A stretch of DNA of 64,000 nt from CBDCFV01 sp963664625. GTDB taxonomy: Bacteria; Chloroflexota; Dehalococcoidia; Lucifugimonadales; UBA3495. This document shows positions 1 to 7,791 of this stretch, in pieces. The notes below the pieces were generated by a model that saw only the letters and a list, made by a program, of their open reading frames with translations, did no database searches and was not told where the DNA came from. The translations under genes were made by a program, and so were the position numbers. How positions within the stretch are numbered: position 1 is the stretch's first letter; every line of letters starts with the position of its first letter. Location: the NCBI GenBank assembly GCA_963664625.1, contig OY761541.1, positions 2,976,001 to 3,040,000 on the forward strand. Direction: 5' to 3'.

Positions 1-120
1 CTCTTCGTCGTCAGCGGTTTTATCAGCTGGTGTTTACTGGTAGAGGGAGAACGGTATTGCCTGTCCTGTGGCAGCACGCGCACCCGACGCAAGTCAGATA
101 GCTATGTGAGCAGGTATTGA
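1..120 (+). CDS. C-terminal end of a small membrane/zinc-ribbon-like protein (partial)
   Basis: This frame is open from the first base of the window and ends at TGA after 39 codons. The visible part is a hydrophobic stretch (LFVVSGFISWCLLV) followed by a CxxC pair (YCLSCG) and a basic tail rich in Arg, Lys and Ser. The order membrane segment, CxxC, basic tail fits the end of a short zinc-ribbon membrane protein. The N-terminus lies outside the window, so neither family nor second cysteine pair can be checked. It could also be a chance frame. Confidence 0.35.
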   Translation, partial: LFVVSGFISWCLLVEGERYCLSCGSTRTRRKSDSYVSRY

Positions 121-267
121 TAGACACAGGCAGGCCATAGGGCATTTCCAAAGCCTTTATCTGCCGTAGCTGTCTGGATCAGGAGTCGCAGGCGAGGCCG
201 ATGCGGAACAGGGTCTTTCGGGATATGTGTCCCGGATAGGGATCATTGGCTGCGCGGCCGCTACTCC

Positions 268-654
268 TTATTGATAGGGTAAAGGACTGGTGTGTTGTTC
301 CAGCCACGGGACCAGATTATCAAACCGGAACGAATTGGATTCGTACAGGCCAATGAAGAAGGAGTATGCGATTTCGTTGTCACAGTCGATGAAATATCCG
401 TTCAGGCGCAGAAAAGCATCTGTGACAAAGAAGGAGACGCGCTTGTTGCCGTCGACGAAGGGGTGATTGTTGGACAAGCTCTCCATCATGGCGGCGGCTT
501 GCTCAATCAGACTGTTGTAATAGCCAATCTGGGGTCTTAGCATGGCCGCGTCCAAAGCTCCCAAGTCCAAGACTCCGCGTCCACCGCCAAAAGCGTCAAT
601 CAATTCTTCGTGCATGGCAAGGGTTTCTTCCGTGGTTGGAAACCGGGGCGTCAT
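268..654 (-). CDS. Fic/Doc family protein (death-on-curing type)
   Basis: The 128-residue protein carries the Fic signature HPFVDGNKR at residues 64-72, with the catalytic His and the phosphate-anchoring Gly-Asn-Lys of Doc-type proteins. Known family members transfer AMP or phosphate to target proteins; Doc phosphorylates EF-Tu. The length fits the short Doc class, which has no autoinhibitory helix of its own, so a separate antitoxin is expected. Its ATG overlaps the TGA of the upstream nuclease-like gene (ATGA, 651-654), so the two are translationally coupled. No Phd-type antitoxin is seen next to it. Toxin activity is inferred. Confidence 0.85.
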   Translation of the reverse strand: MTPRFPTTEETLAMHEELIDAFGGGRGVLDLGALDAAMLRPQIGYYNSLIEQAAAMMESLSNNHPFVDGNKRVSFFVTDAFLRLNGYFIDCDNEIAYSFFIGLYESNSFRFDNLVPWLEQHTSPLPYQ

Positions 655-1193
655 TGGGCAAGCAACTCGCCAAGCCGCCGGTTCCTTTCCATGCTGGCTC
701 GGAATTGGTCCATAACCTCCGGCCGAATCTTATTCTGAGTGAGTCTGAGGCTTACGGCGGCACCGTCGGCGCCATTAAATTCCACAATCTCAACATCATC
801 GGGTATCAGGTGACCATGGTTCCTGATGTAATATTGCGCGAGGGTTTCTTTTCTCTTATCGCTGTAGTCCCTAAGCACGAACATGATTTTGCGGTATTCC
901 GACGGTGCAAGGTGAAAGTAATACATGGCCTCGTTCCAAACAGTGATTTTGGCGCTCGGGACGTTGCCGCCGGAGGTCCATTTGTGAGATTTACATTCGA
1001 CCAGCACTGGCGGTCTGCTTGATCCGAGGTCGAACTGCCGCATTTTCTTGTTATCACCAACTCCAATGAGGACGGAGTGGCCTTTTTCGAGCAAAATGCC
1101 CTGTTCTCGAAAGTATGTTTGAGCGGCAGTTTCAAAATCACGGCCCGCATAAGAATTCGACCTTGAACCTTCTCGCTGAAAGTTGTTAACCAT
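651..1193 (-). CDS. PD-(D/E)XK nuclease-like protein coupled to Fic/Doc
   Basis: This is a 180-residue protein that I do not recognise as a named family. It has a plausible restriction-endonuclease-fold core: Glu21 in an N-terminal helix, Asp55 in a strand (QFDLGSS), then Glu66-x-Lys68 (VLVECKSHKW), the spacing of D-(E/D)xK active sites. The rest is mixed alpha/beta with an Arg-rich C-terminal helix. It sits upstream of the Fic/Doc gene with a 4-bp ATGA overlap, in the position where an antitoxin would normally be. Nuclease function is inferred from the motif alone; an antitoxin built on a decayed nuclease fold is the main alternative. Confidence 0.6.
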   Translation of the reverse strand: MVNNFQREGSRSNSYAGRDFETAAQTYFREQGILLEKGHSVLIGVGDNKKMRQFDLGSSRPPVLVECKSHKWTSGGNVPSAKITVWNEAMYYFHLAPSEYRKIMFVLRDYSDKRKETLAQYYIRNHGHLIPDDVEIVEFNGADGAAVSLRLTQNKIRPEVMDQFRASMERNRRLGELLAQ

Positions 1194-1251
1194 ACAAATT
1201 GCCTCATCCGGAAATGTACTCCAATAGGCCGAGCAACTCGCGTAACGTCAG

Positions 1252-1280
1252 AAGGGCGGGTTAGTCCCGCCCTTTCTTCG
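1252..1280 (-). terminator. G+C-rich hairpin between the BNR gene end and the nuclease gene start
   Basis: A perfect 9-bp stem (AAGGGCGGG/CCCGCCCTT, 1252-1260 with 1266-1274) closes a 5-base loop. The T-rich run is stronger on the plus strand (TTTCTTCGTT). It lies upstream of the minus-strand nuclease gene and close to the end of the next minus-strand gene region. The direction in which it works is uncertain. Confidence 0.4.
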
Positions 1281-1289
1281 TTGCCCAAC

Positions 1290-1320
1290 CGTCACTCCCG
1301 CGAAGGCAGGAGTCCAACGG
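1290..1320. repeat. REP-like dispersed repeat, copy 1 (imperfect)
   Basis: A copy of the dispersed palindromic repeat beginning GTCACTCCCG, with core CCCGCGAAGGCAGG. One base of the second arm differs from the consensus core CCCGCGAAGGCGGG. It is intergenic and next to the stop of the BNR-repeat gene. Confidence 0.75.
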
Positions 1321-1329
1321 AACGTAGGT

Positions 1330-2325
1330 CTATCCCACCCCAATCGCCAACGCCCCTACCGCAACCGACGGCAGGTCAACCGGTAATTTCTCCCATGTCT
1401 CTCCCCGGTCCTGGCTACGGAACAGACTGCCTCCGTCGGTGCCGGCGTAGACTGTGCCCGGCGTTTGCGGGTCCCACTCAAAGGCCACCACCATATCTTC
1501 GGCGTTTTCGCCCTGCCCAACCGAATCGACCAGTTGCCAATGACTGCCGCCGTCGGTGGAGCGGTAGAACTGCGGGTTCTGCCGCCGGGCGTTGGTGGAT
1601 ACGGTGACCAGCACGAGGTCGGCATCGTCGGGGGCTGATGCTATGTGCAAGGCGTACCGTCGGTCGATGCCGCTGTTTATCAACTCCCAGCCGTTGCCCT
1701 CATTGTTGGTGCGGAACGGGCCGTTGGCGGTGGCAACGTAGACGCTGCCGGGCCGGTCGCCGCTGAGGTTCACGCAGTGGATGTCGTCGTCGATACCCGG
1801 CAATTGTTGCCAGCTTGCGCCCCCGTCGCGGGAACGCACCATCCCGCCGACTTCGATACCGGCGTACAGGTAATTGGAATCGTTGGGTGACACGCGCAGG
1901 TCGCGCACGTGAGAATCACGGGTCTCGGCATGGAAGTACCACTGGCTCGATTCCGGCACCGTCCGGAATCCTGCACATTCTTCCCAGCTATCACCGCCGT
2001 TGGAGGAACGGAACAGGGCTGCGGGTTCGCTGCCCACGTACACCGTTTCCGCTTCTGAGGGGTGGGCCAGCACGCTGTGGGCGTAATCGGTGGGGTAAGA
2101 ACCAATGTGCTTCCAAGACAGCCCGCCGTCGTCCGTCCGGTACACGCCCGCCTCGTATGCCGCCAGGTAGGCCCGGTTCGGGTCCACTGGGCTGGAAGTT
2201 AAGCGGGCCGCCGCATGGGCCAGGGTCGTTACCGGTCCCTGCCGCCACGTCTTGCCTTGGTCCTCGGTAATAACGGCGCAAACGCCGTCGTGCATACCAA
2301 TGTAGAGCCTGCGATTTTGCGACAT
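1330..2325 (-). CDS. BNR/Asp-box repeat beta-propeller protein
   Basis: The 331-residue protein contains at least six Asp-box motifs of the form SxDxGxxW (TEDQGKTW, TDDGGLSW, SSNGGDSW, SRDGGASW, STDGGSHW, SQDRGETW) spaced about 45-55 residues apart, as in sialidase-like and sortilin-type (VPS10) propellers. No signal peptide is visible, so it is probably cytoplasmic. Nothing identifies a glycosidase active site, so it should not be called a sialidase. The ATG is preceded by GGGAGG at suitable spacing. It stands alone on its strand. The fold is secure; the ligand or substrate is unknown. Confidence 0.85.
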   Translation of the reverse strand: MSQNRRLYIGMHDGVCAVITEDQGKTWRQGPVTTLAHAAARLTSSPVDPNRAYLAAYEAGVYRTDDGGLSWKHIGSYPTDYAHSVLAHPSEAETVYVGSEPAALFRSSNGGDSWEECAGFRTVPESSQWYFHAETRDSHVRDLRVSPNDSNYLYAGIEVGGMVRSRDGGASWQQLPGIDDDIHCVNLSGDRPGSVYVATANGPFRTNNEGNGWELINSGIDRRYALHIASAPDDADLVLVTVSTNARRQNPQFYRSTDGGSHWQLVDSVGQGENAEDMVVAFEWDPQTPGTVYAGTDGGSLFRSQDRGETWEKLPVDLPSVAVGALAIGVG

Positions 2326-2422
2326 TATCGGCCTCCCTGTTTCGCAACGGCGCTCGCATCTGCGCCGTGCTTGGTAAGGTCTTTGAAGCCGGTAGTATGA
2401 GGTGTGCTAATGGAACCAGCGG

Positions 2423-2605
2423 CTACGGAGGGGGAATGATGATTGGAAGGGGTTCTACGTTTTCCAGCCCCGGCGGGTTGATGGCGTCCAGCGATTCCAG
2501 CATGGCGTTGAGGCTGTAGGTCACTTCGGTCAGCTCAGGGTCTTCTATCTCCAGGCCCACCGCGTGCCCCATCGCTTTTACTTCGTCCTTCGTCAGGTCG
2601 GGCAT
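2423..2605 (-). CDS. GatC/AtzG-like small subunit
   Basis: This 60-residue protein looks like the amidotransferase subunit C family: an N-terminal helix starting DLTKDEVKAMGHAVGLEI, a second helix (YSLNAMLESLDAI), then the characteristic proline-containing tail (GLENVEPLP). In GatCAB, and in the AtzG-AtzE pair, such a subunit wraps around an amidase. It has GGAGG ahead of its ATG. The nearest amidase gene is 1.4 kb away on the other strand (3966-5381), so the two are not an operon. It ends in a Pro-rich tail (IIIPPP). A chaperone or stabilising subunit for that amidase is inferred. Confidence 0.6.
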   Translation of the reverse strand: MPDLTKDEVKAMGHAVGLEIEDPELTEVTYSLNAMLESLDAINPPGLENVEPLPIIIPPP

Positions 2606-2708
2606 AATTTCCTCCGGCAGGTATCGGGTATGAAATTGAGGCTATGTTGCAAGAAATGCCGCCATTCGTCAAGACGATGGGTGACCCACGACGGCGAGCC
2701 ACGGTCAC

Positions 2709-2737
2709 TTGAGCGGCCAACCGCCCTTGGTTATACT
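2709..2737 (+). promoter_or_regulatory. Sigma70-type promoter for the Rieske gene
   Basis: A -35 box TTGAGC (2709-2714), a 17-base spacer and a -10 box TATACT (2732-2737) lie about 70 bases ahead of the Rieske ATG. Spacing and sequence are close to consensus; activity is inferred. Confidence 0.5.
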
Positions 2738-2806
2738 ACCGGGGGCTAAGCTGCGGCCGGTGTACGCGGCGGCCTGCAACCAATCTTCCAGCAGTGAGCG
2801 ATAGAT

Positions 2807-3097
2807 ATGGACCTTGGTCCCGAGTCGAGCTTCACCAAATTTCCGGCCCAGATCTACCTGAAAGACTGGCCTTTCTTCCTTCTGCGCAACGATGACGGCT
2901 ACAAGCTGCTGTCCGCCATCTGCCCCCACCAGGGCGGCGAGGTGGTGGACTGGGGCACGACTTTCCTGTGTCCCGACCACGGATGGCGGTTCGAGCAGAG
3001 GGACGGCGTGTGCATCAACGGGCCTAACTCCAAGATGTGGTCATACGAGGTCACCATTCAGGACGGGCATCTACACGCTGACGTGCCCATCCGGTAG
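2807..3097 (+). CDS. Stand-alone Rieske [2Fe-2S] protein
   Basis: This 96-residue protein is essentially one Rieske domain. The cluster ligands are visible as Cys39-Pro-His41 (CPHQGG) and Cys55-x-x-His58 (CPDHGW). Rieske domains carry electrons to oxygenases or other oxidoreductases; no oxygenase alpha subunit is adjacent. An in-frame TGA at 2795 means ATG 2807 is the first usable start. It is a close paralogue of the protein at 47665-48033, sharing blocks such as DGYKLLS and CPHQGGE. Its partner is unknown. Confidence 0.85.
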   Translation: MDLGPESSFTKFPAQIYLKDWPFFLLRNDDGYKLLSAICPHQGGEVVDWGTTFLCPDHGWRFEQRDGVCINGPNSKMWSYEVTIQDGHLHADVPIR

Positions 3098-3215
3098 CCA
3101 GTGCCCCATTCCTTAGCGGACGTACCCGTTCGTTAATGAACCCCTGCTCAAGGCCGGAGGCTTGCTTGACCCATTTGCCTCCGGCCCCGCACCGTCAATC
3201 TCGCGCCAAGCTCAC

Positions 3216-3246
3216 CGTCACTCCCGCGAAGGCGGGAGTCTATGGG
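3216..3246. repeat. REP-like dispersed repeat, copy 2
   Basis: A copy with the intact core CCCGCGAAGGCGGG and CGTCACT at its left edge. It lies between the convergent Rieske and VOC genes, where its hairpin could help end transcription. Confidence 0.8.
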
Positions 3247-3273
3247 TGTTCCTGCCTATCCGAGGAGGCCCTC

Positions 3274-3651
3274 TCAGTACGTCTTGATCTCCAGAACGTG
3301 CCCGTCGGGGTCCTTGAAGTAGACTGCCTTCCCCAGGCCCTTGGCCCCGGTGGTCATGCCCGGGCCTTGCATGTTGTCTTGTGCCCTGGGGCTGTCGCCG
3401 TAAGGAATTCCCGACTCCTTGATCCTGGCAAAGGCGGTCTCGAACTCGTCCGGCTCCATCGCGAAGGCGTAATGTATGCTGCGGAAGTCGTCCGACTGCC
3501 GGAAGTCGAAATTCAGGGTGTCGTTGATCTTGACCGCCAGGAACGGCCCCACCTCTCCCAGGTCCTCGAAGCCAAGCATGCGGGTATAGAACTCTACCGA
3601 CCTCTCCCGGTCCTGAACGGGTACGATGGTATGGTCTAAAACTGTAGCCAT
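3274..3651 (-). CDS. VOC (glyoxalase/dioxygenase) superfamily protein
   Basis: The 125-residue protein has the paired beta-alpha-beta-beta-beta modules of the vicinal oxygen chelate fold. Metal-ligand positions are visible as His in LDHTIV near the N-terminus, His in SIHYAF mid-protein and Glu in the terminal HVLEIKTY; KDPDGHVLE is the typical family ending. Members include glyoxalase I, extradiol dioxygenases and antibiotic-binding proteins; the substrate here cannot be told. The start is supported by GGAGGAGAA just upstream. Confidence 0.85.
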   Translation of the reverse strand: MATVLDHTIVPVQDRERSVEFYTRMLGFEDLGEVGPFLAVKINDTLNFDFRQSDDFRSIHYAFAMEPDEFETAFARIKESGIPYGDSPRAQDNMQGPGMTTGAKGLGKAVYFKDPDGHVLEIKTY

Positions 3652-3760
3652 TTCTCCTCCCTCTTCCCGTTGAATGAGTCTACCCGGCGCAGCCCGCCGT
3701 CACCCCTGCGTAGCCGACCGGCACACCCGCGAACAACACTGTCACCCCTGCTGCTTACAC

Positions 3761-3826
3761 CGTCACTCCCGCGAAGGCGGGAGTCCATCGCCGGGGGGTT
3801 GGTTCCCCGCCTTCGCGGGGAAGACG
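3761..3826. repeat. REPIN-like inverted pair of REP repeats, copy 3
   Basis: Two REP units face each other: a left unit beginning CGTCACT with core CCCGCGAAGGCGGG, and a right unit with core CCCCGCCTTCGCGGGG ending in GAAGACG, so the whole element starts CGTC and ends GACG. The arms could fold into one long hairpin. It fills most of the 314-base gap before the amidase gene, which otherwise holds only a possible -10 (TATACT near 3902) and the amidase ribosome site. Confidence 0.75.
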
Positions 3827-3965
3827 ATGAACTGGCGAATTAGCGTCCGCAACATTGCACATGCCGTGAGTCCAGGGGCGTGGGACTGCACCCGGATTTT
3901 AGTATACTTCATCCACGCGCCAAGATTCACATTCCCAAGACGTATTCGACCCCAGGAGGAAACGC

Positions 3966-5381
3966 ATGGACCGGCAGGACATACCGTTCCTAACCCTGAC
4001 CGAGCTTTCCGGGTTGATTGAGAGCAGGGAGGTGTCTCCCGTCGAGGCGACGGAGGCTTACCTGGCCCGTATCAACGAAATCGACGGCAAGCTCAACTCG
4101 TACATAACGGTGACCGCGGACGACGCCCTGGCCGCCGCAAGGCAGGCGGAGCAGGAGATCGCCCGTGGCAACTACCGGGGGCCTATGCACGGCGCGCCGG
4201 TGGCGGTCAAGGACCAGTTCTATACCAAGGGTGTGCGAACGACCGGCGGGGCCAGGGTGCTGGCCGACTTCGTGCCAGAGGAGGACGCAACGGTTATCGC
4301 CAAGTTGAAAGAGGCCGGGTCGGTGATACTGGGCAAGCTGAACATGAGCGAGTTCGCCATGGCCGGGATTTACGACCATCCCTACGGCACGCCCCGCAAC
4401 CCGTGGGACTTGACTCGCAACCCCGGCACCTCCAGCAGCGGCTCCGGCGCGGCTACTGCGGCTTTCCTGTGCGCCACGTCGTTAGGTGAGGATACGGGCG
4501 GCTCCATACGCACTCCCGCCAACTGGAGCGGCTTGGCCGGCTTGAGGCCGACCTGGGGCCGGGTGAGCCGCCACGGCGTCCTGGGCGGTTCCTGGTCGAT
4601 GGACACCGTGGGGCCCATCTCACGCACGGTGGAGGACGCCGCCATCACCTTTGCCGCCATCGCGGGGCGCGACGAAAAAGACCCCTACACTTGGGACACG
4701 CCAGTCCCAGACTACCGCAGCGCCCTGACCGGTGACGTCAACGGCCTCCGTGTGGGGGTGTTGCGCGACAGGCTGGAGTCCGACTTGGTGGAGAAGGAAT
4801 TCGGGGAGGCCGTTTCCAAGGCCATATCAGAGTTGGGAGAGCTTGGGGCCACCGTCGAGGATGTCCACATTCCCTTGGCCAAGGACGCCGGGGCCTTGTC
4901 GATGGCTATCATCGGGGTCGAATGGTCGGCCCTGCACCGGCAGTCCTTTGTTTCCAACTTCAAGGACTTCGACCCCAACAACCGCATCCGGTTCCTGACG
5001 GGAAGCCTGATTCCCTCCCTGATGTACTACAAAGCCCAGAAACTGCGGGCGTTGTTGCGCGAACAGGTGCTTGAGGTGTTGGACAAGGTGGACGTTATCG
5101 TCCTGCCTACCGGGCCTTTCGCGGCCCTGCCGGTGGAATCGGTCCCCGGCGTGCAGAGCAAGGAGCAGGCTATGGCCGACCTGTCTGGGCGAATCAGCTT
5201 TACCGGCCCCTTCAACCTGGCCGGCGTGCCCGCCCTGTCGGTGCTTTGCGGCTTCAACTCAAGCAACCTGCCCTTGGGGCTTCAGATAGTGGGGCGCCCG
5301 TTCGACGAGGAGACGGTGCTGCGGGTGGGCCACGCCTATGAGCAGGTAAACCGTTGGTACACCCGACGCCCGCCGATTTAG
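3966..5381 (+). CDS. Amidase-signature family amidase (GatA-like)
   Basis: The 471-residue protein has the complete Ser-cisSer-Lys triad of the amidase-signature family: Lys82 (VAVKDQF), the Ser-rich loop with cis-Ser158 (GTSSSGSG) and the nucleophile Ser180 (DTGGSIR). Family members hydrolyse amides or, in GatCAB, transamidate Glu-tRNA. Without gatB nearby a catabolic amidase is more likely than translation. A strong AGGAGG precedes ATG 3966. The isolated GatC-like gene at 2423-2605 could supply a partner subunit. The substrate is unknown. Confidence 0.9.
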   Translation: MDRQDIPFLTLTELSGLIESREVSPVEATEAYLARINEIDGKLNSYITVTADDALAAARQAEQEIARGNYRGPMHGAPVAVKDQFYTKGVRTTGGARVLADFVPEEDATVIAKLKEAGSVILGKLNMSEFAMAGIYDHPYGTPRNPWDLTRNPGTSSSGSGAATAAFLCATSLGEDTGGSIRTPANWSGLAGLRPTWGRVSRHGVLGGSWSMDTVGPISRTVEDAAITFAAIAGRDEKDPYTWDTPVPDYRSALTGDVNGLRVGVLRDRLESDLVEKEFGEAVSKAISELGELGATVEDVHIPLAKDAGALSMAIIGVEWSALHRQSFVSNFKDFDPNNRIRFLTGSLIPSLMYYKAQKLRALLREQVLEVLDKVDVIVLPTGPFAALPVESVPGVQSKEQAMADLSGRISFTGPFNLAGVPALSVLCGFNSSNLPLGLQIVGRPFDEETVLRVGHAYEQVNRWYTRRPPI

Positions 5382-5405
5382 GGCCTATCCGGGAACCGCA
5401 GAGAC

Positions 5406-5428
5406 CGCGGAGTTCGCCGCGATTTTTT
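5406..5428 (+). terminator. Rho-independent terminator after the amidase gene
   Basis: A short G+C stem (CGCGG/CCGCG) is followed directly by a run of six T (5423-5428), about 25 bases after the amidase stop. The stem is only 5 bp but the T run is good. Confidence 0.55.
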
Positions 5429-5498
5429 GTGAGGCATATCCGGTTGAGGCGGACAATACTAGGTTTGTGAGCCAATCATTAAGGACGGAGGACGAGTC

Positions 5499-6125
5499 AT
5501 GTCTGAGGCTGGACTGTTCGACACGATCTATAACCAGCGGCAAATCACCCGGTACCGGCGCGACCCGGTGCCCAAGGAAGCCATCGACAAAATCATCGAG
5601 GCCGCTACCAAGGCCCCCAGCGGCGGCAACAGCCAGCCGTGGCACTTCATTGCCATTACCGACCCGGAGTTGATTGCCAAGGTAGGCGGCCTGTACCGGG
5701 ACCTGTGGCTGGGAGGCCGGGGACACACTCCGCCGCCCGACGAGCCACCGGCCTACGCCGCGGCCCGCTACCTGGCCAACCACATGCCGGAAGTGCCGGC
5801 TATGATCCTCATTTGTGCCGACCACTCCGTCGGCTACATGGACCGACCCCAAGGAGAACCGATTGAGCGGGGCCGCTACGCCTCCTCCATCTGGCTGGCG
5901 GTGCAGAACCTGTTCCTGGCGGCCCAAGCCCTCGGCCTTGGCACCCGCATCACCACCACCCACATCCGGGAGGAGGAGAAAATCAAGGAGTGGCTGGGCA
6001 TCCCGGACCACATCGAGACGGTCTGTCTCACACCCTTGGGCTACCCCAGGGGGCGTTTCGGCCCCACCAACCGCAAACCAGCCGCGGAGGTCACTTCCTA
6101 CAACCTGTATGGCAACAGAGGGTAA
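5499..6125 (+). CDS. Nitroreductase family FMN-dependent oxidoreductase
   Basis: The 208-residue protein begins with the nitroreductase signature: YNQRQITRYRRDPVP, then the FMN-binding helix region (KAPSGGNSQPWHF). The C-terminal part has the LGLGTRITTTH region and the motif around VCLTPLGYPRG. Such proteins form FMN dimers that reduce nitroaromatics, quinones or enones with NAD(P)H. GGAGG precedes its ATG. Only 5 bases separate its stop from the GTG of the DUF433 gene, so they are probably co-transcribed. The substrate is unknown. Confidence 0.9.
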   Translation: MSEAGLFDTIYNQRQITRYRRDPVPKEAIDKIIEAATKAPSGGNSQPWHFIAITDPELIAKVGGLYRDLWLGGRGHTPPPDEPPAYAAARYLANHMPEVPAMILICADHSVGYMDRPQGEPIERGRYASSIWLAVQNLFLAAQALGLGTRITTTHIREEEKIKEWLGIPDHIETVCLTPLGYPRGRFGPTNRKPAAEVTSYNLYGNRG

Positions 6126-6130
6126 GGCCT

Positions 6131-6433
6131 GTGGACATTAGATGTCTCCCCAGCAGCCTAACTGAACGCAGGCAGACAACGAGGAACAGTATTACTTCAA
6201 ACAACGAACTGATCGAGCGCATCACGGTCAGGTCTGACGTCTTCGGTGGGAAACCAATCGTCCGCGACATGCGCATCGCGGTCGAACACATTCTGGGTAT
6301 GCTCGCCGCAGGCGACACCCCCGAGACAATATTGCAGGAATACCATTTCCTCGAACCCGCAGACATACAGGCCTGCATCCTGTACGCTCACCGGTCACTG
6401 GCTGGCGAGCAGGTATACGACCGGCAAGTCTAA
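6131..6433 (+). CDS. DUF433 domain protein, orphan antitoxin-like
   Basis: The 100-residue reading begins at GTG 6131, which has AGAGGG eight bases upstream and sits 5 bases after the nitroreductase stop. From about residue 28 the DUF433 pattern is clear: LIERITVRSDVFGGKPIVRD, then LAAGDTPETILQEY and EPADIQACILYAHR. DUF433 proteins are winged-helix-like and often sit just upstream of a DUF5615 PIN-like toxin. No such partner follows; the next gene is an SDR on the other strand. A shorter form starting near residue 25 would need a non-standard start codon. Confidence 0.75.
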   Translation: MDIRCLPSSLTERRQTTRNSITSNNELIERITVRSDVFGGKPIVRDMRIAVEHILGMLAAGDTPETILQEYHFLEPADIQACILYAHRSLAGEQVYDRQV

Positions 6434-6515
6434 CGGTTGAATGTATATACAACTGGGAGGGTGGTTCGAGAGTCCGTTCCCCTTGGAGAGAAGGCTGGGA
6501 TGAGCCAGAACGCCC

Positions 6516-7277
6516 TTACACCCCCGGCCCCCAGGTTGTGCCGAAGTCGGCGCGGGCCGCCAGTTGTCCGGTAAAGGTGCTGGCGTCCTGCAGGGCCAGG
6601 TACACGGCGCATGGGCCGACGGCGCTGGGGTCTGCCCTTACGTGCCAGTCGCGTTGCGTCCAGGGTATCGCCGCGGAACCCTCGCTCCGCAGCGGGCCGG
6701 GACTGAGAATGTTGACCGCGATGTTGTAGTCCCGTACCTCGTCGGCCAAGCATAGGCTGAACATCTGGACCGCTGCCTTGCTGGCGCTGTAGAGGACGCC
6801 CCCGCCTTGATTGGGGTCGGTGGCCATCCGGGACCCGATGTTGATGATGCTGCCCCGCCGCTGCTCCATCATTGTTGGCAACACGGCCCGGCTGCACAGA
6901 TATGGGCCGTTTACGTTGACCCGCATCAGTTGGTTCCAGCGAACGGGGTCTATTTCCAGGATCGACTCCCCCAGTATCATGAAGCCGGCGTTGTTGAAGA
7001 GCACGTCGATTTTGCCGTAACGGTCCATCGTCTGCCGGACCATTTCCTCGACCTGGGACTCGTCGGTCACATCGCAGTCGATGGCAAAGACGTCTCCGCC
7101 GGCGCCCAGGATGTCCTTGGTCGTCTCTTCCAGGGTTCCGGACAAGCCGGTTGGGGACTGGCTGCGGGCGCAAATGACCACGCTCGCGCCTTCCTTGGCG
7201 TACTCCTTGGCGATGGCCCGCCCCAAGCCCCGGCTGGCGCCAGTGACGATTGCGACCATTCCGTCCATCTGACCCAT
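6516..7277 (-). CDS. Short-chain dehydrogenase/reductase
   Basis: The 253-residue classical SDR has the cofactor glycine motif (TGASRGLGRAIA) near residue 13, NNAG around residue 93, an active-site Ser followed by YSASKAA (Tyr-x-x-x-Lys), and a Rossmann fold throughout. These enzymes oxidise or reduce alcohols and ketones with NAD(P). It is followed on the same strand by an NTF2-like gene, with only about 10 bases between them in upstream order. The substrate cannot be predicted. Confidence 0.9.
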   Translation of the reverse strand: MGQMDGMVAIVTGASRGLGRAIAKEYAKEGASVVICARSQSPTGLSGTLEETTKDILGAGGDVFAIDCDVTDESQVEEMVRQTMDRYGKIDVLFNNAGFMILGESILEIDPVRWNQLMRVNVNGPYLCSRAVLPTMMEQRRGSIINIGSRMATDPNQGGGVLYSASKAAVQMFSLCLADEVRDYNIAVNILSPGPLRSEGSAAIPWTQRDWHVRADPSAVGPCAVYLALQDASTFTGQLAARADFGTTWGPGV

Positions 7278-7287
7278 AGTAACCTGC

Positions 7288-7752
7288 CTACACGAATTGG
7301 GCCTTGACCCACCCTTCGTCGAATGGAGTCCAGAAGTGGGATGTCAGCTTCAGGTGTTTGAACATCCAGACGCCGTTTACCCTGATATACTCCTCGTCGT
7401 ACCTCGCCGATCCCCAAACCGCCCGGTCGCCGTCGGCGTAGGTGCACGCTTGGAACAGGTACCAGATGCCGGTGGCGGTGTCCCCGTTCACCTCTATGAT
7501 GGGGTTCATCACCATGTGGATGGCGAAGGGCAGCCTCTTTGAAGCGTTGACGAAAAAGTTGCGGATTTCATCCCGCCCTTCGGCCTTGCCCCGGATGCCG
7601 CCGTCCCACACCGCGTCTTCCACGAACAGGCTGGCGATTTTGTCGGCGTCATAGTTGTCGTCGCAGTAAGTACAGTAGCGGGCTTTCAGCCGCTTGATTT
7701 CCTCTACATCTTCCAAGGCTCGAATCCGCCTTTCCAGGTCCTCTAAACTCAT
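7288..7752 (-). CDS. NTF2-like / SnoaL-like protein
   Basis: This 154-residue protein opens with a coiled N-terminal helix (LEDLERRIRALEDVEEIKRL), then KARYCTYCDDNYDADKIASLF, the pattern of the SnoaL/scytalone dehydratase-like branch of the cone-shaped NTF2 fold. Members act as dehydratases, isomerases or dioxygenase small subunits. GGAGG precedes the ATG. It lies between two SDR genes on the same strand, so a shared degradation pathway for a cyclic or aromatic compound is likely, but this is inference from context. Confidence 0.8.
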   Translation of the reverse strand: MSLEDLERRIRALEDVEEIKRLKARYCTYCDDNYDADKIASLFVEDAVWDGGIRGKAEGRDEIRNFFVNASKRLPFAIHMVMNPIIEVNGDTATGIWYLFQACTYADGDRAVWGSARYDEEYIRVNGVWMFKHLKLTSHFWTPFDEGWVKAQFV

Positions 7753-7791
7753 TGCCTGTTTCCTCCGTAAGGGTGCGCTGACTTCGATGGC

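Noticed and set aside
3216..3826. CRISPR-like arrangement of short repeats
   Set aside because: Repeats are dispersed, palindromic and irregularly spaced, with no array or cas genes.
3674..4021. Frame of 115 codons ahead of the amidase gene
   Set aside because: It contains repeat-derived sequence (HSREGGSPSPGG) and overlaps the amidase start.
5990..6130. Upstream extension of the DUF433 frame
   Set aside because: It overlaps the nitroreductase gene end in another frame; GTG 6131 has a ribosome site and gives a normal protein.
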